A stretch of DNA of 64,000 nucleotides from the NCBI GenBank assembly GCA_001898035.1, contig MKRX01000006.1, forward strand, positions 638,150-702,149. Reading direction: 5' to 3'. The position numbers were made by a program, and so were the translations under genes. The notes beneath the pieces are model-generated. The model did no database searches. It saw only the letters and a list, made by a program, of their open reading frames with translations, and was not told the DNA's origin. The stretch's first letter is position 1; every line of letters starts with the position of its first letter. Shown here piece after piece: positions 36,353-44,807 of the stretch. The stretch is from Armatimonadetes bacterium 55-13. GTDB lineage: Bacteria; Armatimonadota; Fimbriimonadia; Fimbriimonadales; Fimbriimonadaceae.

Positions 36353-37363
36353 ATGAAAAACTTACTTTTAATTGGAATGTTTGCGGCTGTATTGGCGGCA
36401 AACGGCAATGCACAGACTAAGAAAACGAAAGGACAACCCGCTCAACGAATCGTGAAAGGCACGACTCAATTAGCAGGGGACAACGGCAAACTCAATGTAA
36501 CGTATACCCTGGGCAAAGTAGACCCGATCAACATCACTTTGACGAATGTTCGCTTTAGTGCGGTTCGAGAAGTAGTGGGTAACGATGTAGTCGCTCCCAA
36601 CAAGGAAGAAAAACTCCTAGTGGTGGACTTCATCGCTCATAACCCGAACCCCAAAGCGATTTACTTTGGCGGGGGTTCCGTTAAGTTTGTCGGCGTCGAT
36701 CAAGAATCCGTTAACCGTCAAGGGACTGGTACTTTTACGAGAGCCAAGACAGGAGAACCATTCAACGCGGAACTTAAGCCAGCTCAGAAGGTCGAGCTGA
36801 GAGCCGTCATCGTTGTTCCTGCCGCCGGAACGGTGCCCAAGTTGATGTTAGAGCACCAAAGCGGCGGTCCGGTTCTTCGTTACGATCTCAAACCGGCCCT
36901 GAAACCACTTCCTGCGCCGTTCGGCGATGCCAAAGACGAAACCGGAATGACGGCAGCCGCGACCTACGAATGCGAACCCGGCACTTACTATCCGATGGCC
37001 TTGATCGACATTAAACTTGCGGATAATCCCGTCGGTCTTCACGGTCAGAAGTTTCACTTCAACACGACCGGGGCAGATAAGATCTTTGCGACGGTGAAGT
37101 TCACGCTCAAGGGGCAATGCCCCCATCCCGCATTCCTTCGATTCGAAGGGGATATCTACGATGAGAATGGTGAAAAGTATCCAATTCTGAAGGTGGCTCA
37201 GGTTGCCACTGAAGAATCGGTGGGCCGCCAACTCGAAATGGGCGAGGAGTACACCGTTCGATTCCTGACCATCATGCCTGCCAATGCGAAGCCCAAGATG
37301 GTCAAGCTGCTGGACACCTCGACCAATCGGCTGTCTCGACTTTATATCTTCAAACTGCCCTAA
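36353..37363 (+). CDS. Secreted hypothetical protein
   Basis: 336 aa with a signal peptide MKNLLLIGMFAAVLAANGNAQ. The mature protein is beta-rich and begins KKTKGQPAQRIVKGTTQLAG. Two similar blocks (about 50-165 and 200-330), each with LL.VDFIAHNPNPK- or VKFTLKGQ-like strands, suggest two immunoglobulin-like (DUF4352-like) folds. The function is unknown. It is followed by a strong terminator, and the locus seems to be duplicated and decayed just downstream. Confidence 0.7.
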   Translation: MKNLLLIGMFAAVLAANGNAQTKKTKGQPAQRIVKGTTQLAGDNGKLNVTYTLGKVDPINITLTNVRFSAVREVVGNDVVAPNKEEKLLVVDFIAHNPNPKAIYFGGGSVKFVGVDQESVNRQGTGTFTRAKTGEPFNAELKPAQKVELRAVIVVPAAGTVPKLMLEHQSGGPVLRYDLKPALKPLPAPFGDAKDETGMTAAATYECEPGTYYPMALIDIKLADNPVGLHGQKFHFNTTGADKIFATVKFTLKGQCPHPAFLRFEGDIYDENGEKYPILKVAQVATEESVGRQLEMGEEYTVRFLTIMPANAKPKMVKLLDTSTNRLSRLYIFKLP

Positions 37364-37390
37364 GACAGGGCAATTCCCTCTCCTGCATTT

Positions 37391-37420
37391 GCCCGCGATT
37401 ACCTCTCGCGGGCCTTTTTT
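37391..37420 (+). terminator. Rho-independent terminator
   Basis: An 8-bp perfect stem (37391-37398 with 37406-37413), 7-base loop and a T6 run ending at 37420, 28 bases after the stop of the secreted protein gene. Confidence 0.9.
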
Positions 37421-37539
37421 GTTTTGGACTGGGGCCGTTTTGTCGTTTGCACTCATGGGAAGCGCGAAAGTGGCACTTTTGGGCGATTCTGCTGCGGGAT
37501 CTGGCCTTACATAATTCAAATCAGATTCGAGACAGCGAT

Positions 37540-37731
37540 ATGAAAACTTGCATTTTTGTTCTTTCAATTGCGTTGTTTTTCGCTGCCACGGGAATGGCTC
37601 ACAAGCTCCGAATCGCCAGGACGTGTGGAAAAGGGGACCACGCCCTTGGTGGGCGAGCGATCGTCGTGATACCGGCGGTTTGGTATTCCAGGAGCCGCAC
37701 CTGTGCTTTCAATTTGCCCTCGGGCAATTAG
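37540..37731 (+). pseudogene. Shrunken copy of the upstream secreted-protein locus (63-codon open frame)
   Basis: The open frame MKTCIFVLSIALFFAATGMAH gives a signal peptide like that of the 336-aa gene. Its upstream sequence at 37469-37487 repeats the motif at 36272-36290 with few changes, and the 3' end repeats CAA..TGCCCT..GGGCAATT and a near-identical terminator. Most of the coding body is missing. It is either a decayed duplicate or a short new secreted peptide of 63 aa. Confidence 0.5.
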
Positions 37732-37753
37732 TCCCAAACATTGCATGCTATGT

Positions 37754-37787
37754 GCCCGCGACTTTGACTCCCGCGGGCATTTTTTTG
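37754..37787 (+). terminator. Rho-independent terminator of the shrunken copy
   Basis: A 7-bp GCCCGCG/CGCGGGC stem (37754-37760 with 37772-37778) is followed by a run of T. Its sequence parallels the terminator at 37391-37420. Confidence 0.85.
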
Positions 37788-37815
37788 TGAATTCCCCCCT
37801 TGGGTTTTCGATGTA

Positions 37816-37839
37816 TTATGTAGACAATATTCTACATAA
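37816..37839. promoter_or_regulatory. 24-bp palindromic operator before the mutagenesis cassette
   Basis: Perfect 9-base arms TTATGTAGA and TCTACATAA flank 6 bases, 33 bases before the ATG at 37872. Size and position suit a repressor such as LexA controlling the three genes that follow. Which protein binds is inferred; no LexA gene is in the window. Confidence 0.6.
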
Positions 37840-37871
37840 ATTGCCCTCTGGGCTTACTTCGAGGACCTTTC

Positions 37872-38396
37872 ATGAAGCGCGGCTATGCCCCTATTCAATA
37901 CTCTTTACTCTCGCCTGACGAGGCGCCTTTGATGTTCGGTGTACATCATCACCGAGCCACCCAGGATCACTTCGACCTACGGCTGGAATGTGGCTCCTTC
38001 GCCCATAGTTGGGTCCTTCCCGAAGGCCCCAGCCTATACCCAAAGCATGTCCGCGAAGCCATTCGGGTGAAAGACCACGCGAAGAAGTGCCTTGGGACCG
38101 AGGGACGCATTCCAACGGGCTTCCGAGGGGCAGGTCCGATCTTGCTTTGGGACAAGGGGACCTATCTTCCCTCTCTGGCCAGCAATAGCTCGCCAGAAGA
38201 ATCAATTGAACTAGGTCTGCAGCAGGGATGCCTTCACCTCACTTTTCGGGGGGAAAAGCTCCTGGGAGCGTGGCTGTTGGTACGGAGGCGGACCGGGTGG
38301 TTGTTTCAGAAACTACGGGACGCACACGCCTCCGATCTTGATGTTCTGCGGTTAGATCGATCGGTATTGACCGGGAGGCAGATCGGCGATCTATGA
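37872..38396 (+). CDS. Stand-alone DNA ligase D-type 3'-phosphoesterase domain protein
   Basis: 174 aa matching the 3'-phosphoesterase (PE) domain of bacterial LigD, which removes 3'-phosphates and 3'-ribonucleotides from damaged DNA ends. HHHRATQDHFDLRLE carries His27, His33, Asp35 and Arg37, equivalent to His42, His48, Asp50 and Arg52 of Pseudomonas LigD. VKDHAK gives His69 (His84). The Tyr88 position is Cys73 here. WVLPEGPSLYP and GAGPILLWDKGTY also match. No polymerase or ligase domain is attached. It overlaps the next gene by four bases and sits downstream of a palindrome, so it is the first gene of a likely damage-inducible operon. Confidence 0.85.
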   Translation: MKRGYAPIQYSLLSPDEAPLMFGVHHHRATQDHFDLRLECGSFAHSWVLPEGPSLYPKHVREAIRVKDHAKKCLGTEGRIPTGFRGAGPILLWDKGTYLPSLASNSSPEESIELGLQQGCLHLTFRGEKLLGAWLLVRRRTGWLFQKLRDAHASDLDVLRLDRSVLTGRQIGDL

Positions 38397-39568
38397 GACG
38401 TCACATCCTCTTTGTTGCCCTTGACCGATTCTATGTTCGTGAGCAAGAGCGTCGTACTCCGGCCTTGCGTAAAGAGCCGCTGGTGATCTCTCGCGATAAG
38501 CAGGTCTTCGACGCGAATGTTGAAGCGCGTAAGCTTGGGGTGTTTCGCGGACTTCCCCTAGAGCGTGCTCGTTTGCTCATGGGCTCCACAGGGACGATAC
38601 TTCCGTGGAAGGCGGAAGACTACTCAGAATTGCAGACCCGCTGGTTGGACCTCTGCGTGGAGCATAGCGGGGCAGTTGAACCAGAGGATCAGCATGCCGC
38701 TTACCTCGACCTGTCTGCCCACCCCGATCCTTTGTTTGTAACCCAGGCGGTCATCGATCGTTTGAGCGCAGCATTAAAGCATGCAATTCGTTACGGGGTC
38801 GGTCCCGTTCGATGGATTGCCAAGACCGCGGCCTTGGTGGAAGGCGCCTCCTTGCGGTCCTTCTGCGTCGATGATTTCGCCGAGCTGAAGGTCGAACTCC
38901 TCGCCCCGGTTTCTGAGGCGGATCGGCAGCGCCTGCACTTTCTGGGTTACCGGAAGATTGGCGATGTTTCGCGACTACCGCTTTCGATCTTGACTCGGCA
39001 GTTCGGTAAAGAAGGTCAACGTATCTACGATGCGGTGAATGAGAGTCTTTTTGATCCCGTTCGCCCGAGCTATCCCCCCGATTCGCTTGTCGAGAGAATG
39101 ATCTTTGAAAGTGCGATGGAGGAACTTGAGCCACTACAATCCGCCTTGATCGAGATGGCTCAGCGGCTCTCGCAAAGACTTCAAGAGCGTCAAGCACAGG
39201 CGACGGAGGTAATCGGGGAGGTCGTTTGGGAAACGGATCAGAAGGAGAGCTTCTCGCGTCGTTTCACGAAGCCCCTCCGCTGCCCTCGCTCCACAACCGC
39301 CGCGTTAGGACTGCTCTTTACTCACGTATTCTCCCAGCCCGTCAAAGCGATCGGCGTAAGATTGCCGAAGTTAGAACCGGTGCGATCCGTACAAGGCGAA
39401 TTGATCTTGAACGGTAAGGAGAATCTGCGCGTGCCGCGGCTCGATTCCGCCTTAGCTCGAGTTCACGCGACCTTTGGGGAGAATTCTGTCCTAGCGGCGA
39501 GCAAGATCGTTCTCCCGAGACGCGAAAGACTGCTCAAGGAATGGCGGCGTGCCACCGGCTGGAATTGA
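38393..39568 (+). CDS. imuB: ImuB-like Y-family polymerase homologue without catalytic residues
   Basis: 391 aa. The fold follows Y-family polymerases (ILFVALDRFYVREQE, then palm, GPVRWIAKTAALV, HhH-like LHFLGYRKIGDVSRLP, little-finger). The three metal ligands of the active enzyme are altered: Dpo4 Asp7 corresponds to Ala9, and Asp105-Glu106 to His101-Ala102 (sequence HAAYLD instead of DEAYLD). Loss of these residues is typical of ImuB, an accessory scaffold of the DnaE2 mutasome. The C-terminus ends abruptly at ATGWN without the usual tail, and a likely tail sequence is found at the start of dnaE2. It is coupled to both neighbours. Confidence 0.82.
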   Translation: MRRHILFVALDRFYVREQERRTPALRKEPLVISRDKQVFDANVEARKLGVFRGLPLERARLLMGSTGTILPWKAEDYSELQTRWLDLCVEHSGAVEPEDQHAAYLDLSAHPDPLFVTQAVIDRLSAALKHAIRYGVGPVRWIAKTAALVEGASLRSFCVDDFAELKVELLAPVSEADRQRLHFLGYRKIGDVSRLPLSILTRQFGKEGQRIYDAVNESLFDPVRPSYPPDSLVERMIFESAMEELEPLQSALIEMAQRLSQRLQERQAQATEVIGEVVWETDQKESFSRRFTKPLRCPRSTTAALGLLFTHVFSQPVKAIGVRLPKLEPVRSVQGELILNGKENLRVPRLDSALARVHATFGENSVLAASKIVLPRRERLLKEWRRATGWN

Positions 39569-42500
39569 GCATCTCGCTCGCTGGCGCGAGGTAGGAGAAT
39601 GGTGGCAAGAGGCACCGCCGTTAGAATGGGTGCGCTATTTGGACGCCGATGGTGTCAGACGAGAACGCTCGCGGACTCTGCCCATTCCTCTCACACCGGC
39701 AGAGATCACGCTCACTCCCGCTGATCCTCGCGACGACTATAGCGTTCGCCTGCACAAGACCCGAGACGAGAAGGTTGCGAAGGCGTGTGGAGCTATTCAC
39801 GATCATCATTTGAAAGTCCTAACGCCCCAGGTTAGGCGAGCCGCTTGTTTGTTTGTTCAGACAGGCTATTCCTTTGGGCGCAGCACCTTGCTCGCCACAG
39901 AGGCGCCGGGGTTTGTGGGGAACCGAGGGTTCTCTGCCGCTCTCATTGCCGATCGTTTCTCGTTGGCTGGAGCGAGGGAGTTTTCGAATACTGCTAACCG
40001 CGTCGGTCTACACCCTCTTATTGGAGCAACGATTGAGATCGCTGAAGGTGGCGAGATTGTTCTGGTGGCCCGCAATGCCGAGGGCTATCGCTCGCTCAGT
40101 CGTTTGATTACTGAATGTCACCTCGGGGAGCCTCGAAACTATCCGCTGGCTCACTGGAGCCGGATCGAGAAACACTCAGAAGGCTTGCTGCTGCTTACGG
40201 GGGGCAATGCGGGCCCGATTAATCGTCTTCTTGTTCGCCGGGAAGAAGAAACGGCCGAGAAACTCCTTCGACGCTTCATCACGCTGTACGGTTCTAAGAA
40301 CGTTTTTGTCCAGATTGAGCGCACCTACATGCCTTGGGAGATCACGGTCAACCGAAGGCTGCATGACCTTGCAGAACGATACTCGCTCTTGCCGGTAGCA
40401 GGAAACCCTATTACTCACCTAGAACCCGGTAGCTTCCCCGCGCAGGACATTCTGGTTTGCGTCGAATCTCTGTGTCTCATTGAAGAGATTGAGGGGCGAA
40501 AGCCTCGACGTGCCGAAGGACAGCCGGAGGTTGTTTTGCCACCTCGACGAGCGCTCAATGCTGAACGATACATGCGTTCAGTGAAACAGTTGGAACAGTT
40601 GTTTAAAGACCTGCCTCACCTTGTCACCAACACCTTGGCGCTTGCGGATCGGTGCGAACGCGACATTCTGCCCGGCATGATTGATCTGCCTTCGCTCGGG
40701 ATCTGCGACGAAAGCGCTTTGACGGAAGCGGTCTACCGGGGAGCGCAAGAAAGATATAAGACGATCAATCATTCCCAGCATCAGCGGCTCAGAGAGGAAC
40801 TCGATCGGATCATCGGTCAGAAGTTTGCCCGCCACTTCTTAGTGGCCGCCGATATGTGTCAGTGGGCGCGGGAGCATGGGATTTTGTTTAGTGGGCGTGG
40901 ATCGGTGGTCGATTCGATGGTGGCTTATTGTCTCGGTTTTTCCCGAATCGACGCCCACGAGCATAACCTTCACTTCAATCGATTCCTCCCCGAAGATGCC
41001 AGCAAACGCCCTGACATCGATATCGACTTTGAAGCTTCGCGTCGCAACGAAGTTCGGCAATACCTGGTTCGCAAGTACGGCGAAAAGCACGTCGCTACCG
41101 TCGCCGCCTTCGGGGCTTATCGGACGCGAGGGATTATCCGTGATGTGGGAAAGGTGTTGGGGATTCCTCCAGAATCGCTGAGTTATCTGAGTAAGCGCTT
41201 GCATGGCAGCGTCACTCCCGAGCGTCTGCGCGAGTGCATTGAAAACAAGCCTGAACTCCGCGACAGTGGGATTCCCGTTCGGCGTTTCGAGTGGGTGTTT
41301 CGGTTGGCCAAGATGCTGATGGATGTGCCTATGGGGGTACGCGCTCACTCGTCTGGGGTCGTGATCTCCCAGGAACCAATCTGCGACATCGTGCCAGTGA
41401 TGCTCTCCGGTGATGAGGACGTGCAGATCATTCAGTGGGACAAGCGAAGCGCCCGAGCGAGTTTCGATAAGTTCGACGTGCTCTGCTTGAGGGGGAACGA
41501 TGTTCTCTCGCGAACCCAAGATCGCGTTCGTCACTTGGACTATAACTTCGACGTTGAACAGGTTGCCCTGGACGATCCAGAGACCTATCGGACGATGCGA
41601 AGTGGTCACTTGATCGGCATTCCCCAATCTGCCTCACCGGCGATGCGACAGGCTCATATTCGAATGCGGACTCAGAACCTCACCGACGCCAGCTTGGTTC
41701 AGGCAGGCATCCGTCCGGGGGTGGGAGGAGCCGTGAAGATCAATGAATTGATCGCCAGAAGGCGTGGGAAGCCTTACGAGATTTATCACCCGGAGATGGA
41801 TCGTATCTTGGGCAACACCTACGGGCTGATCGTCTTTCAGGAACAGGTCGATCAGTTGCTGGAGACCTTTGCCGGCTACTCAGCAAACCAGGCAGAGGTG
41901 ATGCGTGAGGCGATTCATGAGCGCCGTCGCGAAATGTATGTGGAGACGCTGAAGGAAGAGGTCATTCAGCGCATCGTGACCAATGGTTTCAGCCGGGAGA
42001 TTGCCGTGCAGGTGTGCGAACTGGTAGCCGGGTTCAAAGGTTACGGATTTGCCCAGGGTCATGCCTTGGCGTTTGCCGAAGTCTCTGTTCGCTCAATCTG
42101 GTGCCAACAGAACTTCCCCACGCAGTATTTTGCCGCCCTCCTCGATTCGCAGCCAGCAGGCTACTATGGCCCTTGCACCATCGCGAACGAAGCCCGTTCC
42201 CGTGGGGTGCTTCTCCTGCATCCAGACGTCAATCGCAGTGAATTGAACTTCGTTGTGGAGGATATGGATGAGGCGGCAATGCCTGATGTTCCTCATGGCG
42301 GCATTCGAGTTGCGCTTCAGCAGATCAGCGCCGTGGCCAAAGACACTCTGCTACGCACCTTGAATCAGCGGATTGAACGTCCTTATCGTTCCTTTTTCGA
42401 TTTCATCGCGCGCGTACGGCCTAATCGAGACGAGTTGGAGCAGTTCATCTTGGCGGGAGCGTTTGACTCGATGCACCCCAATCGTCGTGCGCTCCTATGG

Positions 42501-43064
42501 GCGATTCCTTCCGCTTACGAGTTTGCAGAGCTGGTTCGCAAGAATGGCGACGCCTTGGACATCTCTTGGGAAGAGCCTTCTCTGCCAACTAACGTGGAAG
42601 ATTTTGATATCGTTGAGAAGGCAATCCGCGAACGCTATGTTCTCGATCTCGATATCGAAAGGCACCTCATGGCCTTCGAAAGAGAGCGGGTGGCAGCGAA
42701 AGGAGTGATCACGACTCGAGAAGCTACGCAACTTGCCCCCGGAACAAAAGCGTTTGTCGTCGGTAATCCCATCCGCCTCCGCTTCCCTCCCACCTCAAGT
42801 GGGAAACGCGTGATGTTCTTTGACCTGGAGGATGAAACCGGGCTCTTGAACGTGACTTGCTTTGATGACGTTTACCAACGATACGGACATGCCATCATCT
42901 GCTCCCCCTACATCACCCTGTATGGCGAGGCGCAGGATCGTGACGGGCACATCGCGTTTCTTACCGAGAGGGTCTATAACTACCAGCCCCGGTTTGGAGA
43001 TGCGCGTAAGGAAGTGGACGTGCGAGAATTGCCAATTACAACGGCTGATTTCTTGGTGAGTTAG
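39549..43064 (+). CDS. dnaE2: Error-prone DNA polymerase III alpha subunit (DnaE2 type)
   Basis: 1171 aa from GTG 39549, with AAGGA 8 bases upstream, overlapping imuB by 20 bases. Polymerase Asp residues lie in RPDIDIDF (D489, D491, D493). KFDVL supplies the third Asp, and the family segments FSGRGSVVDSMVAYCLG, FQEQVDQLLETFAGYS and GYGFAQGHALAFAEVS are present. An OB-fold is near the end. The PHP domain starts near residue 97 as CLFVQTGYSFG and has lost its metal-binding His, and IADRFSLAG has Arg for His. The first ~95 residues are extra compared with usual DnaE2 (about 1050 aa). Expected role: lesion bypass and induced mutagenesis with ImuB. Confidence 0.92.
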   Translation: MPPAGIEHLARWREVGEWWQEAPPLEWVRYLDADGVRRERSRTLPIPLTPAEITLTPADPRDDYSVRLHKTRDEKVAKACGAIHDHHLKVLTPQVRRAACLFVQTGYSFGRSTLLATEAPGFVGNRGFSAALIADRFSLAGAREFSNTANRVGLHPLIGATIEIAEGGEIVLVARNAEGYRSLSRLITECHLGEPRNYPLAHWSRIEKHSEGLLLLTGGNAGPINRLLVRREEETAEKLLRRFITLYGSKNVFVQIERTYMPWEITVNRRLHDLAERYSLLPVAGNPITHLEPGSFPAQDILVCVESLCLIEEIEGRKPRRAEGQPEVVLPPRRALNAERYMRSVKQLEQLFKDLPHLVTNTLALADRCERDILPGMIDLPSLGICDESALTEAVYRGAQERYKTINHSQHQRLREELDRIIGQKFARHFLVAADMCQWAREHGILFSGRGSVVDSMVAYCLGFSRIDAHEHNLHFNRFLPEDASKRPDIDIDFEASRRNEVRQYLVRKYGEKHVATVAAFGAYRTRGIIRDVGKVLGIPPESLSYLSKRLHGSVTPERLRECIENKPELRDSGIPVRRFEWVFRLAKMLMDVPMGVRAHSSGVVISQEPICDIVPVMLSGDEDVQIIQWDKRSARASFDKFDVLCLRGNDVLSRTQDRVRHLDYNFDVEQVALDDPETYRTMRSGHLIGIPQSASPAMRQAHIRMRTQNLTDASLVQAGIRPGVGGAVKINELIARRRGKPYEIYHPEMDRILGNTYGLIVFQEQVDQLLETFAGYSANQAEVMREAIHERRREMYVETLKEEVIQRIVTNGFSREIAVQVCELVAGFKGYGFAQGHALAFAEVSVRSIWCQQNFPTQYFAALLDSQPAGYYGPCTIANEARSRGVLLLHPDVNRSELNFVVEDMDEAAMPDVPHGGIRVALQQISAVAKDTLLRTLNQRIERPYRSFFDFIARVRPNRDELEQFILAGAFDSMHPNRRALLWAIPSAYEFAELVRKNGDALDISWEEPSLPTNVEDFDIVEKAIRERYVLDLDIERHLMAFERERVAAKGVITTREATQLAPGTKAFVVGNPIRLRFPPTSSGKRVMFFDLEDETGLLNVTCFDDVYQRYGHAIICSPYITLYGEAQDRDGHIAFLTERVYNYQPRFGDARKEVDVRELPITTADFLVS

Positions 43065-43088
43065 CCCCTGCCTAAAAGGCAGGGGCTT
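43063..43088. terminator. Bidirectional terminator between dnaE2 and pruA
   Basis: An 11-bp perfect stem (43063-43073 with 43077-43087) with an AAA loop includes the dnaE2 stop codon. The convergent aldehyde dehydrogenase ends 13 bases further. Confidence 0.8.
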
Positions 43089-43100
43089 AGAATGAATCGC

Positions 43101-44729
43101 TTACTCGCTGGCGAGGAAGGGATAGCGGTAGTCGGTGGGAGGAACGAAGGTTTCCTTGATGGTGCGGGCGCTGAGCCAGCGATAGAGGTTCAGGATGGAA
43201 CCCGCCTTATCGTTGGTGCCGCTCGCGCGGGCTCCGCCGAAGGGTTGCTGGCCGACAACGGCGCCGGTCGGCTTGTCGTTGATGTAGAAGTTGCCTGCGC
43301 AGTTTCGAAGCTTGTTCGTGGCCAATTCCACCGCGTACCGATCTTGGGAGATCACCGCGCCGGTGAGGGCGTAGGGGGAGGTCTCGTCGATCAGTTCCAG
43401 GGTCTCCTCGAACTTGTTCTCATCGTAGACGTAGATCGTCAAGACCGGGCCAAAGATCTCTTCGCACATGGTGGTGTACTTGGGATCGTTGGCTTCGATG
43501 ATCGTGGGCTGAATGAAGTAGCCCTGCGATTTGTCATAAGTGCCGCCAACCAAAATCTTCTGACCGTCGGCTTTGGCCTTATCGATGTAGCCCGCGATCT
43601 TATCGAAGCTTCGCTCGTCGATGACCGCGTTGATGAAGTTGCCGAAGTCCTCAACGGTGCCGACCTTGAACGACTGAACACCCTGAATCAGCTTGCGCTT
43701 GACCTCGTCGGCGATGTTGCTCGGGATGTAGGCGCGGGAGGCGGCGGAGCACTTTTGGCCTTGATACTCGAAGGCGCCGCGGAGGAGGGCGGTGGCGACG
43801 ACGTCGCTATCGGCGCTCTTGTGAGCGACGACGAAGTCCTTGCCGCCGGTCTCACCGACGATTCGGGGGTAGGCGCGGTAGTTGCCGATGTTCTCGCCGA
43901 TGGTCTTCCACATTTGGTTGAAGACGCCGGTGGAGCCGGTGAAGTGGACACCAGCGAAATCTGGGTGCTTGAAGCAGACTTCGCCCAAGGTCGGGCCGTC
44001 TACGTAGACGAGGTTGATGACGCCTTCGGGAAGTCCGGCTTCGATCATGATGCGCATGAACATTTGGGCGCTATAGACTTCCGTGTTGGCGGGCTTCCAG
44101 ACCACGACGTTTCCGCACATGGCGGCGGAGGTGGGGAGGTTGCCGGCGATGGCGGTGAAGTTGAAGGGGGTGACGGCGAGGACGAAACCTTCGAGCGCTC
44201 GGTATTCCAGGCGGTTGTGCATGCCGGGGCTGCTGATGGGTTGCTGGCGGTAGATCTCGCTGAGGAAGTGGACGTTGAAGCGGAGGAAGTCCACGATCTC
44301 ACAAGCGCTATCGATCTCGGCTTGGAACGCGTTCTTGCTTTGGCCGAGCATCGTGGTGCCGTTAAGGTACGGGCGGTACTTGGTGGCGATGAGGTCGGCG
44401 GCGCGAAGGAAGATGTTGGCGCGGTTCTCCCAACTCGTGTTGGCCCAGGCCTCTTTGGCTTCTAGAGCAGCTTCGATGGCTTGGTTGACGTGGCTGGCAT
44501 CGCCCATGTGGAAATGGCCGAGGGTGTGGGCGATTTCGTGAGGGGGGTGCATGGAAACGAGGTTGCCAGTACGGACTTCTTGGCCGCCGATGTACATCGG
44601 GACATCGATCTGTTCGGCCTTCAGCTCACTGAGAGCGCTTTTGAGGGCGGCTCTTTCCTTGGTGCCGGGGGCATAGGTCAGTACGGGCTCGTTTGCGGGT
44701 GAAGGGTAATTGAAGTAACCGCGGTCCAT
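43101..44729 (-). CDS. pruA: L-glutamate gamma-semialdehyde dehydrogenase (1-pyrroline-5-carboxylate dehydrogenase)
   Basis: 542 aa from the ATG at 44729; an upstream extension exists but lacks similarity. This NAD-dependent enzyme of proline breakdown makes glutamate. It resembles the longer ALDH4A1-type form: ITPFNFTAIAGNLPTSAAMCGN, GVHFTGSTGVFNQMW, the active-site region ETGGKDFVVAHKSAD with Glu, and FEYQGQKCSAASRAY with catalytic Cys. C-terminal QPFGGARASGTNDKAGS is the usual pruA end. No proline dehydrogenase gene is adjacent. It is divergent from the sugar importer. Confidence 0.94.
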   Translation of the reverse strand: MDRGYFNYPSPANEPVLTYAPGTKERAALKSALSELKAEQIDVPMYIGGQEVRTGNLVSMHPPHEIAHTLGHFHMGDASHVNQAIEAALEAKEAWANTSWENRANIFLRAADLIATKYRPYLNGTTMLGQSKNAFQAEIDSACEIVDFLRFNVHFLSEIYRQQPISSPGMHNRLEYRALEGFVLAVTPFNFTAIAGNLPTSAAMCGNVVVWKPANTEVYSAQMFMRIMIEAGLPEGVINLVYVDGPTLGEVCFKHPDFAGVHFTGSTGVFNQMWKTIGENIGNYRAYPRIVGETGGKDFVVAHKSADSDVVATALLRGAFEYQGQKCSAASRAYIPSNIADEVKRKLIQGVQSFKVGTVEDFGNFINAVIDERSFDKIAGYIDKAKADGQKILVGGTYDKSQGYFIQPTIIEANDPKYTTMCEEIFGPVLTIYVYDENKFEETLELIDETSPYALTGAVISQDRYAVELATNKLRNCAGNFYINDKPTGAVVGQQPFGGARASGTNDKAGSILNLYRWLSARTIKETFVPPTDYRYPFLASE

Positions 44730-44807
44730 TATGAAGAGAAGTGTACCGAGGCGGGGGAAAAGGGTTCGTGACCGGGTGGGTTTTGCAGTAATCTTGTGGC
44801 ATCGGTT

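Noticed and set aside
43092-44465. 457-codon open frame antisense to pruA
   Set aside because: Product is biased and matches nothing; arises from the GC-rich codon use of the dehydrogenase.
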